Source: Rosa chinensis (lineage: Eukaryota > Streptophyta > Magnoliopsida > Rosales > Rosaceae). Taken from it: 64,000 nt of DNA. The stretch is from assembly GCF_002994745.2 (NCBI RefSeq), contig NC_037094.1, positions 25,831,001 through 25,895,000 of the forward strand. Reading direction: 5' to 3'. Positions 22,057 to 32,853 of the stretch are shown here, piece after piece. Each line of letters starts with the position of its first letter. Positions within the stretch are counted from its first letter, which is position 1. The translations under genes were made by a program, and so were the position numbers. The notes under the pieces were generated by a model. It searched no databases. It was not told where the DNA came from and saw nothing but the letters and a program-made list of their open reading frames with translations.

Positions 22057-23960
22057 TCTATAGGTTAGCCGCTATAATCGACCGCTGTTGTCATGAGCTT
22101 GGTATGTTTAAATTGGGACAAAATGCAACTAGAACAACACCTCTGTAGCCCCAACGCTTCCTTTATAAGGTCGCATTGCTGGTAATGATGTTAATTTCAG
22201 TATTCTCGAACACAAATCAACAAACCAACTGTTAAATTCAAAACTCATGAACAAAAATGCAATCTAACAAAAAAAAAAAAAGAACAATCACAATGTCTTC
22301 CCGCTCCTAATTAGTCATCAAGCGATATTTTTTTCTGGAACTGAAGTCCAAGATTTACATGCTTAAATGGTATAATCAAAATGTTAAATCTTCTATTGAT
22401 TGACATACAAAATGATGATAAATTGTAGCCGCTAATGATGACAACGATCTTTAACTTGTGCAGTCTGTAGCTCTAGCGGTAAGAGCACTTACATACCTCC
22501 AAGGTATAGAGATTGAACTGTCCCTGTTCCCTCAATACCACAGTAATTATCAAAGAAAAATGATCTTGGATTTTCGATTCTCATGATGGATAGTTCAACG
22601 TTGATGAACCAGTACAGTTTGGACTAGTGCCAAAAAACAACCGCAACCTGGTTATTATTAGGGCAGGAATAAGATGGGACGTACCAGTGACAAGATTGAC
22701 AAGCCATAAAAAGGCTGGAAGTCTGGAACATATTCGTACGGTTTTTCAAAAAGTTCCACTCAGGTTTAAATTTTGGCGGTAAATGCAATTGGTTTCTGTT
22801 GTTTGGAAGGATGCAATTGGTTTCTTATTGGGCCGTTTTCGGGTCAATCCTTGTGCTTGTATTGTCTTTGGGCTTTCGATGAAGTTATATAGGCACCGAA
22901 TTGAAGGTCTTATCCTTTTCTATTGTTACTTCATAGTAAGATGAGCAAATGTTCAATGAAGGGCATAATGTGGCCTCATCAAAATTTTGGGAAAAATTGT
23001 GAAAGAAAATCCGAACAGAATGGGAAATAGTGTCATATGTTACCTAAGAGAAATACAATTACGATGGAGTTACAATATCGGTATGATATACATTCGGTGG
23101 AGATGAGGTAAGAGCCACTATGGAGCCTCACTTTCTCCGCCATGTTAACGCCAGACGAACTCGTAACTAAATGAGTCATATATTGTGGAACACTCCATAC
23201 AAGCTATGAAACTATGAAGTAGCCTTCAAATTCTCAATAAGGTGCCCAACAGCTGCAACGCTATCTTCTCTACCCTGTTAGCGCTTGCCGCTTGATCAAC
23301 CCCCAAGAGTATATGATTCGATTTCAATAATAATAGAAAATTGTTTAAACAGAGTTTGTTGTTTCTCCACTAGGGTCGTCCCGGAGGCCTAAAGTTCCCG
23401 GAGGCCTTGTATTTTTCTAATTCAGCATATAAATATATAGTTAAACCCAAAAAAAAAAAAAAACTTAAATAAATAAATAGGGAAGCAAGCTGATGAAAAA
23501 GAACATGACAGTATGAACCTAATGTTTGCAAACATATGCTGCATATTTTTCATCTATGTTGTTTTAGTCTTTACCTCTCTACTTTCCGTCTCTCAAATGG
23601 GTAATATTTAATTTTTGTTCTATTTAAAATTCAATGAACAAATGTTAATAAAATCATCCTCTGAGAACTCTTCATACATCATATATACTCTCAAATTATA
23701 TTAGGAAGACATCGCCTTAAGCCTTGTTTTATATCGGACGTCCTTGTAGACTACCTTCGAGTTACTTGTACATCTTTGTTGACTACGTTATAACTTTACT
23801 TATTAGAAATTGAATACAGTCCCAACTCCCAACCAGATGCCAGAGAAATTTTAATTGTACAATATATTAGAGAATCTTCCATTTATCTATACACCATCAA
23901 CTTAACAAACTTGCCCTACCAACATCTTAACCTTAAACGAAATAAGAATTTACAAGAAAC
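22057..23960. other. Intergenic, includes a SINE-like unit; no gene seen
   Basis: Apart from the SINE-like unit at 22455-22555, nothing coding is recognised. Around 23370-23465 ggaggcct motifs and an A-run at about 23449-23463 suggest an old retroelement tail. The segment at about 23730-23830 is an inverted, diverged match to 37170-37260. Confidence 0.5.
22455..22555 (+). repeat. Short tRNA-derived SINE-like unit
   Basis: The stretch gtagctctagcggtaagagc at about 22466 resembles a polymerase III A box. The stretch gagattgaactgtccc near 22510 resembles a diverged B box. An A-rich end follows, and gatctt occurs on both sides as a possible target duplication. The acceptor stem does not pair well, so a working tRNA is unlikely. 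Confidence 0.5.
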
Positions 23961-23999
23961 GGAGAAAGTTATGGCCACTCTCCAATTACATATCCGAAG

Positions 24000-24235
24000 G
24001 CGACTGCAGCAGTTCTCAACTGTGTGAAGGAGGTTGGTGCAGCCGTGAAAAAGCTCCAGAAGTCCAATGATGCATTTGGTCTTCTAGTTGAAGGCTCCAA
24101 TTTTGGGTTCAAATCAGTAGTATTAAAGTATTGGTTGGGGATGCACATTAAAATGTCAATACCCTGCCTTGATCCCCTCGGCGAGTTATATAAGAATGGC
24201 AAACTGGTGCAGATTGGCCATAGGCATATACAGAT
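24000..24235 (+). other. Exon-like coding fragment of unknown origin
   Basis: The + frame reads TYPKATAAVLNCVKEVG, then AAVKKLQKSNDAFGLLVEG, in uninterrupted, protein-like sequence. I do not recognise the family. It directly precedes the Copia integrase fragment, so it may be host exon DNA at the insertion point or part of a composite. No ATG-to-stop gene is evident. Confidence 0.3.
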
Positions 24236-25105
24236 ACCCTTGTTTTTGATGATTGTACGAGATTGTTATGGGTTGCTCTTCTTAAAACCAAAGATGAAAT
24301 CTTTCCTGCTTTTCAAACATTTCGTACTCTTGTTCAAACACAATATCATATCACCATTAAAGTCCTTCATTCTGACAATGGGGGGGGGGGGGGGGGGGGG
24401 GGGAGTATGTTAACCATGTGTTTCAAGAGTTTTTTAAAACCCATGGGATTGTTCACCAAACCACGTGTCCACAAACACCAGAACAGAATGGAGTGTCTGA
24501 AAGGAAAAACCGTCATTTACTTGATATGGCTCGTGCTCTTCTTTTTAGTGCTCATATGCCTAAGTATCTTTGGGGCGATGCCATACATGCTTCCTTTCAT
24601 CTTATCAATCGTCTTCCATCCAGTGTCCTTCAGGGCAGAATTCCTTTTGAGGTTCTTTCCTCTCATGTCTCCTTACCCTCATTTCATAATCTTCCCGCTC
24701 GTGTTTTTGGTTGTGTTGCTTTTGTCCATGTACCAAAAAATCAGATGTCTAAGTTGGATGCCCGGGCCCTTAAGTGTGTGTTTGTTGGCTACGAAGGTTC
24801 TCAGAAGGGGTACAAGTGCTATCATCCACCAACTAGAAAGTATTATGTCACTATGGATGTTACTTTCTTTGAAGACATGAGTTATTTCTCATCTTCCGCT
24901 ACAGCTCTTCAGGGGGAGAATTCATATTTTGAAGAGCTATATCATGGGAGGGAGAAGGTTTGGTGTTGTCGGAGTTCAACTTGCTAATGAACTTCCGACC
25001 GCCACCTCTTCGATGTCTACCTCACACTTGGGAATTCTTTCCCCACCTCCGCCGGTACAGCGTGAGGGGGCTGCTACCACTGAGGAGACTGACATCAATA
25101 AGTGT
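24236..25105 (+). pseudogene. Ty1/copia retrotransposon fragment (integrase), frameshifted at poly-G
   Basis: The translation shows the integrase core: DDCTRLLWVALLKTKDE, then VLHSDNGG, then EYVNHVFQEFFKTHGI, PQTPEQNGVSERKNRHLLD, YLWGDAIHASFHLINRLPS, RVFGCVAFVHVP and LDARALKCVFVGY. This is the C-terminal integrase region just before reverse transcriptase. The two Gly codons of SDNGGEY are replaced by 24 consecutive G (24380-24403), which shift the frame. Gag, protease, reverse transcriptase and LTRs are not found next to it, so this is a partial relic. Confidence 0.85.
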
Positions 25106-25263
25106 CTTTTTTCAATCTCAAATATGTGCATGCTTAATTACAATGAATTTGTTCTAGTCATATGCGTTTAACAAATGTGTATTGTTTCACTCTTGGGGGT
25201 TATCTAATTTTCTATATTATCTGCTCATTGTCTTATCAAGGATTTGATATTTGTTGGTCTGCA

Positions 25264-25335
25264 GATGCATGAGTTATCCGCTGAACTTGCTTTCCAAAAG
25301 AACCAAATGGTAGAACTTAGTAGCCAACTTCATGG
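25264..25335 (+). other. Orphan exon-like segment
   Basis: A strong acceptor (ttggtctgcag) precedes a short open stretch reading MHELSAELAFQKNQMVELS, then SQLHG, followed by a possible donor gtcagt. It looks like a coiled-coil exon. Neighbouring exons were not found. It may be a remnant of a gene interrupted by the Copia fragment upstream, or a captured exon. Confidence 0.35.
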
Positions 25336-27060
25336 TCAGTGATACATTCCTTATTAAGACTTTGGTTCATACCAATGAGAATTGCTTTTTGTGTTATGCT
25401 TATATTTGCTATTAAAAGTTGGCTTGTAAAGTCAATTCCTCATTCTTTTTGCTACCAGAATATGGAGGGCCTCACAAATGCTTTGGAAAGATAAAATAAA
25501 ATGGTTTGATTCTCTCTTAAGTTTCTCATTTATTGATTTACATCTCACCGGATCGACATCACGTCTTTTATATAGATATAGAATAGTCTAATACATCTCA
25601 TTATCCTCTGAGCTGACAATGTATAAAAGCCCTTCTATTGCGGTTCAAGATGCTCATTTTATTCAAAAAAATCAATATCTTCCGTATTGAACGGTTGGAT
25701 GACATTGGATGATTCATTCTGGCCTCTTTTCAGATCATACTCTTGTAAAGTATACCACTAGAAGCCTCAAGAATATAGTAAAGTTTTAGCTAGAAGAGAA
25801 AATCGTTTTTTAAAAACGTGACAGAACATGGTCTTATCTTTGTTGGAATCTTCTTCATCATTCAAAAATTGATTCCGACTCCTTTTGATATTTTTATCTC
25901 AGAGTTTGGAGCAACACCTTCTTCACCTTGTCAACACATTTGTAGAAGTTCTTAATGATCTCCAGTGGCGGGAACCAAGAATCTTAACTTGTGTGTGTGT
26001 GTGTGTGTTTGTTGTTATTGGGTGGGGGTCGAGACTAATATAAAAATTTTACCAAAAAGAAAAAAACTTGTGCAACTTTTTTATTAGACTTCGATCATAA
26101 CAAGAAATACATTTTGATAAGTTTTCTACAACCCTTGTTGTGAATTGATGAAGGAAACAAAACAACATAAATATCGGAGTGGATTTGTAAATTACCTAAA
26201 AATCATGCAAAGCTCATTATTGATTTACCTAAAAAATTATAAGTTTTCCACTTGAATTATTAAGACCTAGAATGCTAGCAAATCTTAATATGGATTCAAT
26301 TACATGCTCATCAATCAAAATATGCGTCCAAAGATTAATCAACAAGTAAACGATGGGAGTGAAATACAAAATCAACAAACAAGTTATGATATAATGAAAT
26401 CGCAAATTTTCAAATTATCAAAGAACCCTAAAATGTTAACAGGCTTCATGGTATTTGAAAATTAAACATCAAAGCATGCTTTCAATCTCACAAGTAATCG
26501 AAATTAACAACCAAATTATCATAACAAAAATATATTTTGAATTACAAACATTGAAAACCGAAAACAAAATAAAGGTGTTCATGGTTACACTTTTAAATCT
26601 TTAAGAACGCAAGAAGCTTCAAAGGTGGTGGAGATAGATGGCAAGGATGCATGGAATGGAGGATGATCACGGCTATAGAAGAGAATGGTGTTCACGGCTT
26701 CAATGCTTGAACTTGGAAGAATTGCCGAAACTTGAGAGAAGAAAGATTTTTTTAGATCTTTCTTTTTCGCTTTTCCAAATTTAAATGTTCAATGAAACAT
26801 CTAATAAACTACATCGTACAATAACGTGAGTGAGGGACCAATAGAAGCGTGCCAGCTAGCTGTCTGTCTCAGTGCCCAGTCCTCCTCATATCCCCCAATT
26901 AGAATTCAGACAAGAAAGAAAAATACCCAATCAGAAGCGACCTTGTCACGTGGTTGGCCTTGTACGGCAATTTTTTTCTAATTTTTTTTTTTTGTGTGTG
27001 TTTTTAAATTCACACAGAACCTAATTAATGACTTTAAAAATTGACCCAATAGAAAAAGAA
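25336..27060. other. AT-rich intergenic DNA with (GT)n near 25990
   Basis: No gene or paired repeat is recognised. A short (GT)n tract lies at about 25990-26008. Confidence 0.5.
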
Positions 27061-27070
27061 TACAATATTT

Positions 27071-27184
27071 GTGAAAGAGCTCTTGGCGGCAGAGCATGGA
27101 AGCGAATACGAGGAAGAACCAGACCCAAATTCATTTGTAGGAGACAGATATATGAAAGTATATTCAGATCGGCTGTCTAGCAAG
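27071..27184 (+). other. Exon-like open segment, unknown
   Basis: The frame encodes an acidic stretch (MKELLAAEHGSEYEEEPDP, then NSFVGDRYMKVYSDRLSSK) ending at a plausible donor (aag|gtcagt). Composition is protein-like against AT-rich surroundings. I do not recognise the family, and no partner exon is seen. Confidence 0.3.
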
Positions 27185-28105
27185 GTCAGTGGTGTTTGTT
27201 GCAATTATAATATGTTTTTGAGTAAATTTTACTTTTTAATTGATATTAGTAACAGGTAGACCGATCAAGGAGCATAAAGACTACCACACTCCATCGCCAT
27301 AGGTTATTGGCTTCTTTTCAAGGGGTCGTGAAACGTACACACACGTCTTGATTAAATTCCAAAAGAAGGTGTCCTTGGTTTTCTTGATAAAAAGATGTCG
27401 TCTATTGTAAAAAAGAGTTGTAATATTGGTAACATAGATAGACATTATTGGTAAACTACTTCAATATTTAAGCTCAAGAAAGCAAGCAATTCCAGAAATT
27501 TGAACATTTGGTTGTTTACTGAGCGTCAATAAAACTTTTGGTTGTTCTATTAATGGTTAGTAATGAATTTGATTGTTTTATTGAAGGTTCGTAATAAATT
27601 TAGTTGTGTTATTGAGCGTCAGTAACTAACAATTTCAAAATTTTCATATGTAGGAGGGAAAGACTTGAACACACAACAACACGGAAAAACAAAAAATAGA
27701 AAAAAGAAGAAACAAATGAAGATGAAAATTTGGTGGCGCAAACTCTAGCGCAGGAGGCCAAAGATGGCCAGTTTAGGGTGAACTTCTTTACCAATATTCC
27801 TCCCACTGTGGAGACTATTGTAATCTCTGATTGTCATGATTCCCCATCAATGAATTAGTCTTTCATTTCCCTAAAAAAAGAAGACTTAGAATCTGAAGTT
27901 CCAAAAACAAAAAGGATAAATCGAAAAAGAACAAAAAAATTGAAGAAGAAACAGAAGAGGTCTCCATACTGTATTTTTGTTTAATCTCATCATTCTCTAT
28001 TTGATTTTGTTTTGAATTTGTTTTAAAATACATTCAGCTAGTCATCTTTAATTACTCCGTGGCTTTGTCAAATATTTACAGTCCATCAGTTATAACTTAT
28101 AAGGT
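27185..28105. other. Intergenic with a probable LINE tail near 27717-27875
   Basis: The stretch ending atcaatgaattagtctttcatttccctaaaaaaa resembles a plant LINE 3' end, with aaaaaagaaga on both sides as a weak target duplication. At 27510-27620 a short degenerate repeat based on ttggttg-ttattgagcgtcagtaa occurs. No gene is seen. Confidence 0.4.
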
Positions 28106-28113
28106 TTGATTGC

Positions 28114-28117
<4 letters not shown>

Positions 28118-28178
<61 letters not shown>
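28118..28178 (+). repeat. (GA)n microsatellite
   Basis: About 30 uninterrupted GA repeats. The open frame across it is a simple-repeat artefact. Confidence 0.95.
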
Positions 28179-28185
<7 letters not shown>

Positions 28186-28384
28186 TATTAAAAATGTGCA
28201 TTCTAAAATGAGTGATTCTATTCATACCTCTCAATTGTTTTTTGGACCTCCCATCTTAATTTTTACAATTAGACTTCTCTTATTTTACCCTTGTGTTTAT
28301 TTTACCTTTTCGATCTTAACACTATCAACCTCCACATGATTCACCAGCCACCATCCTTATATATTAATTTCTCAATTTGATACG

Positions 28385-28437
28385 GTACGAGCAAAATGAT
28401 CAAATATTGTGTACGAGCAAAATGATCAAATATTGTG
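28385..28437 (+). repeat. Perfect 26-base tandem duplication
   Basis: A unit starting gtacgagcaaaatgatcaaa occurs twice back to back. The surrounding 28180-29001 has no recognised gene. Confidence 0.8.
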
Positions 28438-29001
28438 TTCAGCAAGGATCGTTGATTAATAGATGGAGGAGTCGATCTGTTATCCTGCAAAAGAAAATAT
28501 TAATCCACATGAGAAAGCCATTTCCTCAAGACTCAAGCTGAAGCTCCTTTCATAATAGAGAGTTCCCCTAGGATATGTCAAGCTTTCCCTATTAGATATG
28601 TCGTGATTAGCCAAGATCAATTAAGCCCCAGAAGGCCAAAAGCCTACAACTGTATATTTTATAAACAAGTTGAAGTTTTCAACATCGAGAAAATAATAAA
28701 AACTATCCATGTAGTTTGAAATTCTAGAAAAAATTGCATTCAGCAACCGATAAACTTTCACCTTCCAATGACAATTTAAGCTTCAGTCAGAGAATGGGGA
28801 GAGGGAGAGAAGATTGTTGCAGTGTGCCTCTTCTGTTATAATCTTTATTTATTTTTTTCTTTTGCTAGAGGGATAAAATGGAGATCAAATTTTTACAAAA
28901 AATTAAGAGATGTCCAAAGAGCAAATGAGGAGGTCTGACTAGAACCACCATATTTTCTTTGTTAAAAAAAATGTATATTCTTATTTGGTTAAATAATAAA
29001 A

Positions 29002-29897
29002 GAGAAGTTTTAAATACACACTCCTAATTACTTAATACACACTCCATACTTAATACACCACCGATTTAATTTCTTATTCTAATATTCTACTAAATACACA
29101 ACCCAAAGTACCTAAAATATCCTTAATCTCAAAAATCATGAAATATCTTATTATTTGACTATATTAAGGCTACTATTTAATATGATTAGTATATTCTAGT
29201 ATATTGATGTTTTTAAATGACCATATTGATTACTTGTGTTACTTATTCAGAAATCCATAAAGATTTATTATTGTTCCCTTTAAATAGATGCATATAAATA
29301 GGTTTTATATTATTTGAATTCTCATCCACCAAACACCATGTTGATCAAGTATAAAATTATGAGTTGAACATTTAACCAAAACTATATCACTAGTTTCTCT
29401 CCAATGGTGGAACTACAAAGTTGTCATTAGAGGGGCCAAACAAATTAACAATTACAAAGTTTTTCACCCGTGATGTTTTATATTAGAAAATAAATGGATT
29501 AATCGTATCTCTTAGAAAAAAGAAAGCAAATGAAATTAACCAAAAAAGGGAGTAATATGATCCGTTTTAAAAACATTTAATACCATTGATTTTGCAATTC
29601 TAAATATTATGGCTTCTAACCTCATTTAATTACAGTTTATTTAAGAAAAAATAAATTAGATAGTTTCTAACTTTATTCTTGTACTAAATTAGGAGGCCAT
29701 GTATGGAGATTTGTTGTGTTTATTTAACTATTAATACATAAATTATTCTATATAAGGAAAATATGACTATTTTTTTCTTTCTTTCTAATGCATAGATGTA
29801 CGTTTTGGTCATTCAACCTACCTACAAAATCTAATTTGAAATATAAAATAATAGGGATGTGTATTAAGTGATTAGGGATGTGTATTTAAAATTTCTC
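29002..29897. mobile_element. Mutator-like non-autonomous element, 9-base TSD
   Basis: The left end gagaagttttaaatacacac and the right end (inverted: gagaaattttaaatacacat) form terminal inverted repeats of about 50-60 bases, including a second tta-atacac block. The flanks ataataaaa at 28993-29001 and 29898-29906 are identical. The nine-base duplication points to Mutator. The interior is AT-rich with no transposase. Length 896 bases. Confidence 0.8.
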
Positions 29898-29937
29898 ATA
29901 ATAAAATGGTCCTAAAAAAAATTAAGAAAGACATGGA

Positions 29938-30712
29938 TGTTCAAGTAAATCCTTATTTATGTGTCTACCCCAAACTCTAGGTTACAAAAAAAAATCGGGT
30001 GCTAATATATTGCATCACAAGCCAGAATAGGCTGGTACATACATTTCTGCTGAATACAAGAAGCCAGTGGTAGTATCCATAATGATACGTAGCTATAGAC
30101 CCACTCATTAGACAATTAAGTACGTAGACATAGCGAGAGTCCTCTTTCGGTACTACTCCAGAGGTGCTAGAGGTACATAGGGTGCACATAAGTGCATAGG
30201 TTCCTAAACAGGAAATTATTGTAGTTAGATAAACTAAAAACATAGCAATGGGCCAGGGTAAACACCCCAGCCCAAAAGGACAACTCCAAGAGAGGAAGTC
30301 CAGCTCACGGCCCAGCAGAGAAGGGTGCCCTAAGCCTAGCCCAAACACCATCTCCAACCCAAAATATGTGCACAGCTACAATGTAGCGCCGACCCCCACC
30401 CTTCAGAAACCCCGCCGCTACAACCACCCACGAAATAGCCCAAAACCAACAAAACCACGCCGGCCATCACAATCCGACCAGATCATCCATATCCACGCCA
30501 CTACAGCAATCCAATAACCAGACCACTGAAGCCACGCGCACCATGAATGATCTACTTAACCTAGTGGTAATAGGGTTTAATTAGAAGAATCTAGAGATTA
30601 TCTTTCCTTATATGATTCAGACTCTATGCATTGTAATCCTCTATATAAAGAGGCCCTTATTATTAATGAGAATACACAGCAATTTTCTCTCAATTCTCGT
30701 TTCCCTAAAACA
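29938..30712 (+). repeat. 5' LTR of the Copia element, interrupted
   Basis: LTR sequence stops at ctctaggttac (29985) and resumes at ttaacctagtggtaat (30556). The intact 3' LTR reads straight through this point. A TATA-like ctatataaag at about 30642 is a candidate promoter. The copy ends at 30712. Confidence 0.85.
29986..30555 (-). mobile_element. LINE-like insertion inside the 5' LTR
   Basis: About 570 bases are absent from the 3' LTR. On the minus strand the sequence is homologous to the element at 50008-50781: shared blocks include tagtagtaccgaa, aatgagtgggtctat and tggatactaccact. GC-rich gcccaa sequence lies at its 5' side. The 3' tail differs (cccgat then T9). Only a short target duplication, if any, is seen. 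Confidence 0.75.
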
Positions 30713-31794
30713 AGTTATCAGTACGAAGCCCTAACCCTGAAACAAATAGTCAAACCTTGATTCAAGAGGCTAAAAACCTTGAATCCGAATACACAACCTT
30801 GAAGCCTTTTCTTCCTCCACCTCACACCTTAAAGCACTTGATCCCAGGAGTCCAGAATCGGCGGCGCCACCTGAAGAACCTGCTGGAAACCTACCGAACC
30901 GGCCACCGGAAGCTCCATACAACCCGCTGCAAACATTCCACCGGTTCACCATCTTCCGGGCATCCAATTTCAACCAAACTTTGTCAGCCGATACTTCTCA
31001 ATCTGAAGATTCAGGAACAGGAAGAAAAAAGAACAAAAACCGGCCTAAAAGTTGGTGAACTGGATGACTAAACCTTCTGCAGAAAACCGGCAGAAAAGAG
31101 AAGAAAAGAAAAAGAAAAAAAAGGGAGAGGAAAAGAAGCCCAAGCCTACTGAAGCAGGAACACAGACCCCACAGCCACGTCAGCATTGGGCCCACAGCCA
31201 AGTCAGAAAACAGTCAGCCGCCATGACAGCATCTGAGGGACCCACTGACACGTCATCATCTGCCACGTCAGCACTAGACCCCACTGCCACGTCAGTTCGG
31301 TCAACGCTGGTCAACAATCAACAATTGTCAACGGTCAACGACCGTCGGGCAGTTTTCCTGCAACTTTTCCAACCACTTTTTCAGCGATTTTTTCCTGTCA
31401 AATTTTCCGGCGACCAATTTCGAGGTAATTTTTACTAAAAGTTCCCGCTTTTGAAGTTTTTATTTCTTTTCTTGGGGACTTGCAACCTCCCTTCTTCTAC
31501 CCCCATTTCTTTATCATAGGCGAGACCAAATTAAGCCGAACTATGGGGGTTCGTGCTAACTCCAAGCTTGGAGCTTGTAGAGTCCTCCAAACTTAGAGTT
31601 TTTTGAGATGAAATGATCGACCACTTACGTCATTGTTTCGATCTAATCCAATACCTCTTGGAATAGAATTTCTTGGAAGTGATTACGCTTAGAAATTCCT
31701 AATTTTTTGAAAGCGACTACGTTCATAAATCTTATATGTTTTCATGGTAGCTTTTTCTGCTCCAAAACTACCCTTTCTCTTGTTCTCTTTCAGG
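30713..31794 (+). other. Copia leader with primer-binding-site-like start
   Basis: It starts agttatcagtacgaagc, resembling the TTATCAGCACGA-type primer region of some plant Copia elements. The rest is untranslated leader. Lysine-rich and proline-rich open frames here (for example 31052-31438) show no family match and sit where no gag domain is expected. Repeated ccacgtca motifs occur at 31180-31290. Confidence 0.55.
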
Positions 31795-32853
31795 ATGAGT
31801 AACCTGAACAAATTGGACTTTGCTCCATTGGGAACAACTAGCTCTGAATATCACATGTGGATTCGTGATGTCCGCCAGCATCTCAAGGCCGATGGAATCC
31901 CATATACAATTCTCGAGCCTAGTCAGGACGTGATAACTGTTGAGCAAGCTCAAGCTTTGGAAGCAAATAGAGCTGCCTTAGAGGCAAATAAGGCGAAAGC
32001 CATCATCCTAATAACTCGTCATATGGATGATTCCCTCCAGTACGAGTGTATGAATGAAGAAGACCCCAGAAGGCTGTGGGTCTCACTCGAAGAAAGATTT
32101 GGCAACGTCCATGACTCCCTGCTTCCTGACCTAGAAGTGAGATGACATAGCCTCTGCTTCTGTGATTTCAAGTCAGTTCTTGACTACAACTCGGAAGCAC
32201 TTCGTATTAAATCCTTAATGGAATTCTGTGGTAAAGAGATCACACATGCAATGTTGATTGAGAAGACTCTCTCTACCTTCCCCGTCTCTGCAATGATGGT
32301 TGCTAAGAACTATTGAATCGATGTTACTGTAGGATGGATCACAAGGTTTCATGAGCTTATTGGAGCCATGGATGTCGCTGAAAAGCATGACAACATCCTT
32401 GTGAAGAACTATAATTCGAGATCCGTGGAAATAGATCATATTCCGGAATCCAATTATAGTCGCGCCCCTAAGAGAAGGCGCCAAGAGCTAAATCCTAACC
32501 TTAGGGATACTTCTGGACGTTCTGGTCCATATAATTGCTCTGCTTGGGAAGGTAACCGCCAATATAGGAGAACACGGAACCAAAGAGGTCAACGTGGAAA
32601 GAGAGAGGGAGACAACGCCTCTGGCCATGTTGGTGGCGCCACCAACACTAAGAGCCATCTAAATGATGCTTTCAAAGCGCCTCAATCAATGGAGTTTGAG
32701 CAAAGAAATGTATGTTCTCGATGTGGAGTGTCTGATCATTGGGCACACATTTATAGAGCTCGTGAAGAAATTGTCACTGCCTACAAAGCATATTGTGAAG
32801 CAAGAGAAGCTCACAATGTGGAACAAGAAGATCAAGAAGATGATCTAGAGTGA
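31795..32853 (+). pseudogene. gag: Copia gag polyprotein, two internal stops
   Basis: It starts ATG at 31795 (MSNLNKLDFAPLGTTSSEYH). The UBN2-like capsid region includes IILITRHMDDSLQYECM and PRRLWVSLEERF. A stop near 32143 and another near 32312 interrupt the same frame. The C-terminal part is basic and ends in a zinc knuckle VCSRCGVSDHWAHIY, in which the final Cys of CX2CX4HX4C is Tyr, so the knuckle is broken. It ends at the TGA at 32851. Confidence 0.8.

Noticed and set aside
22463..22535. Possible functional tRNA gene
   Set aside because: A- and B-box-like sequences are present, but acceptor and anticodon stems do not pair convincingly. A SINE head fits better.
30757..31438. Two overlapping open frames in the Copia leader
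   Set aside because: Position between primer site and gag, low-complexity lysine/proline content, and no domain.
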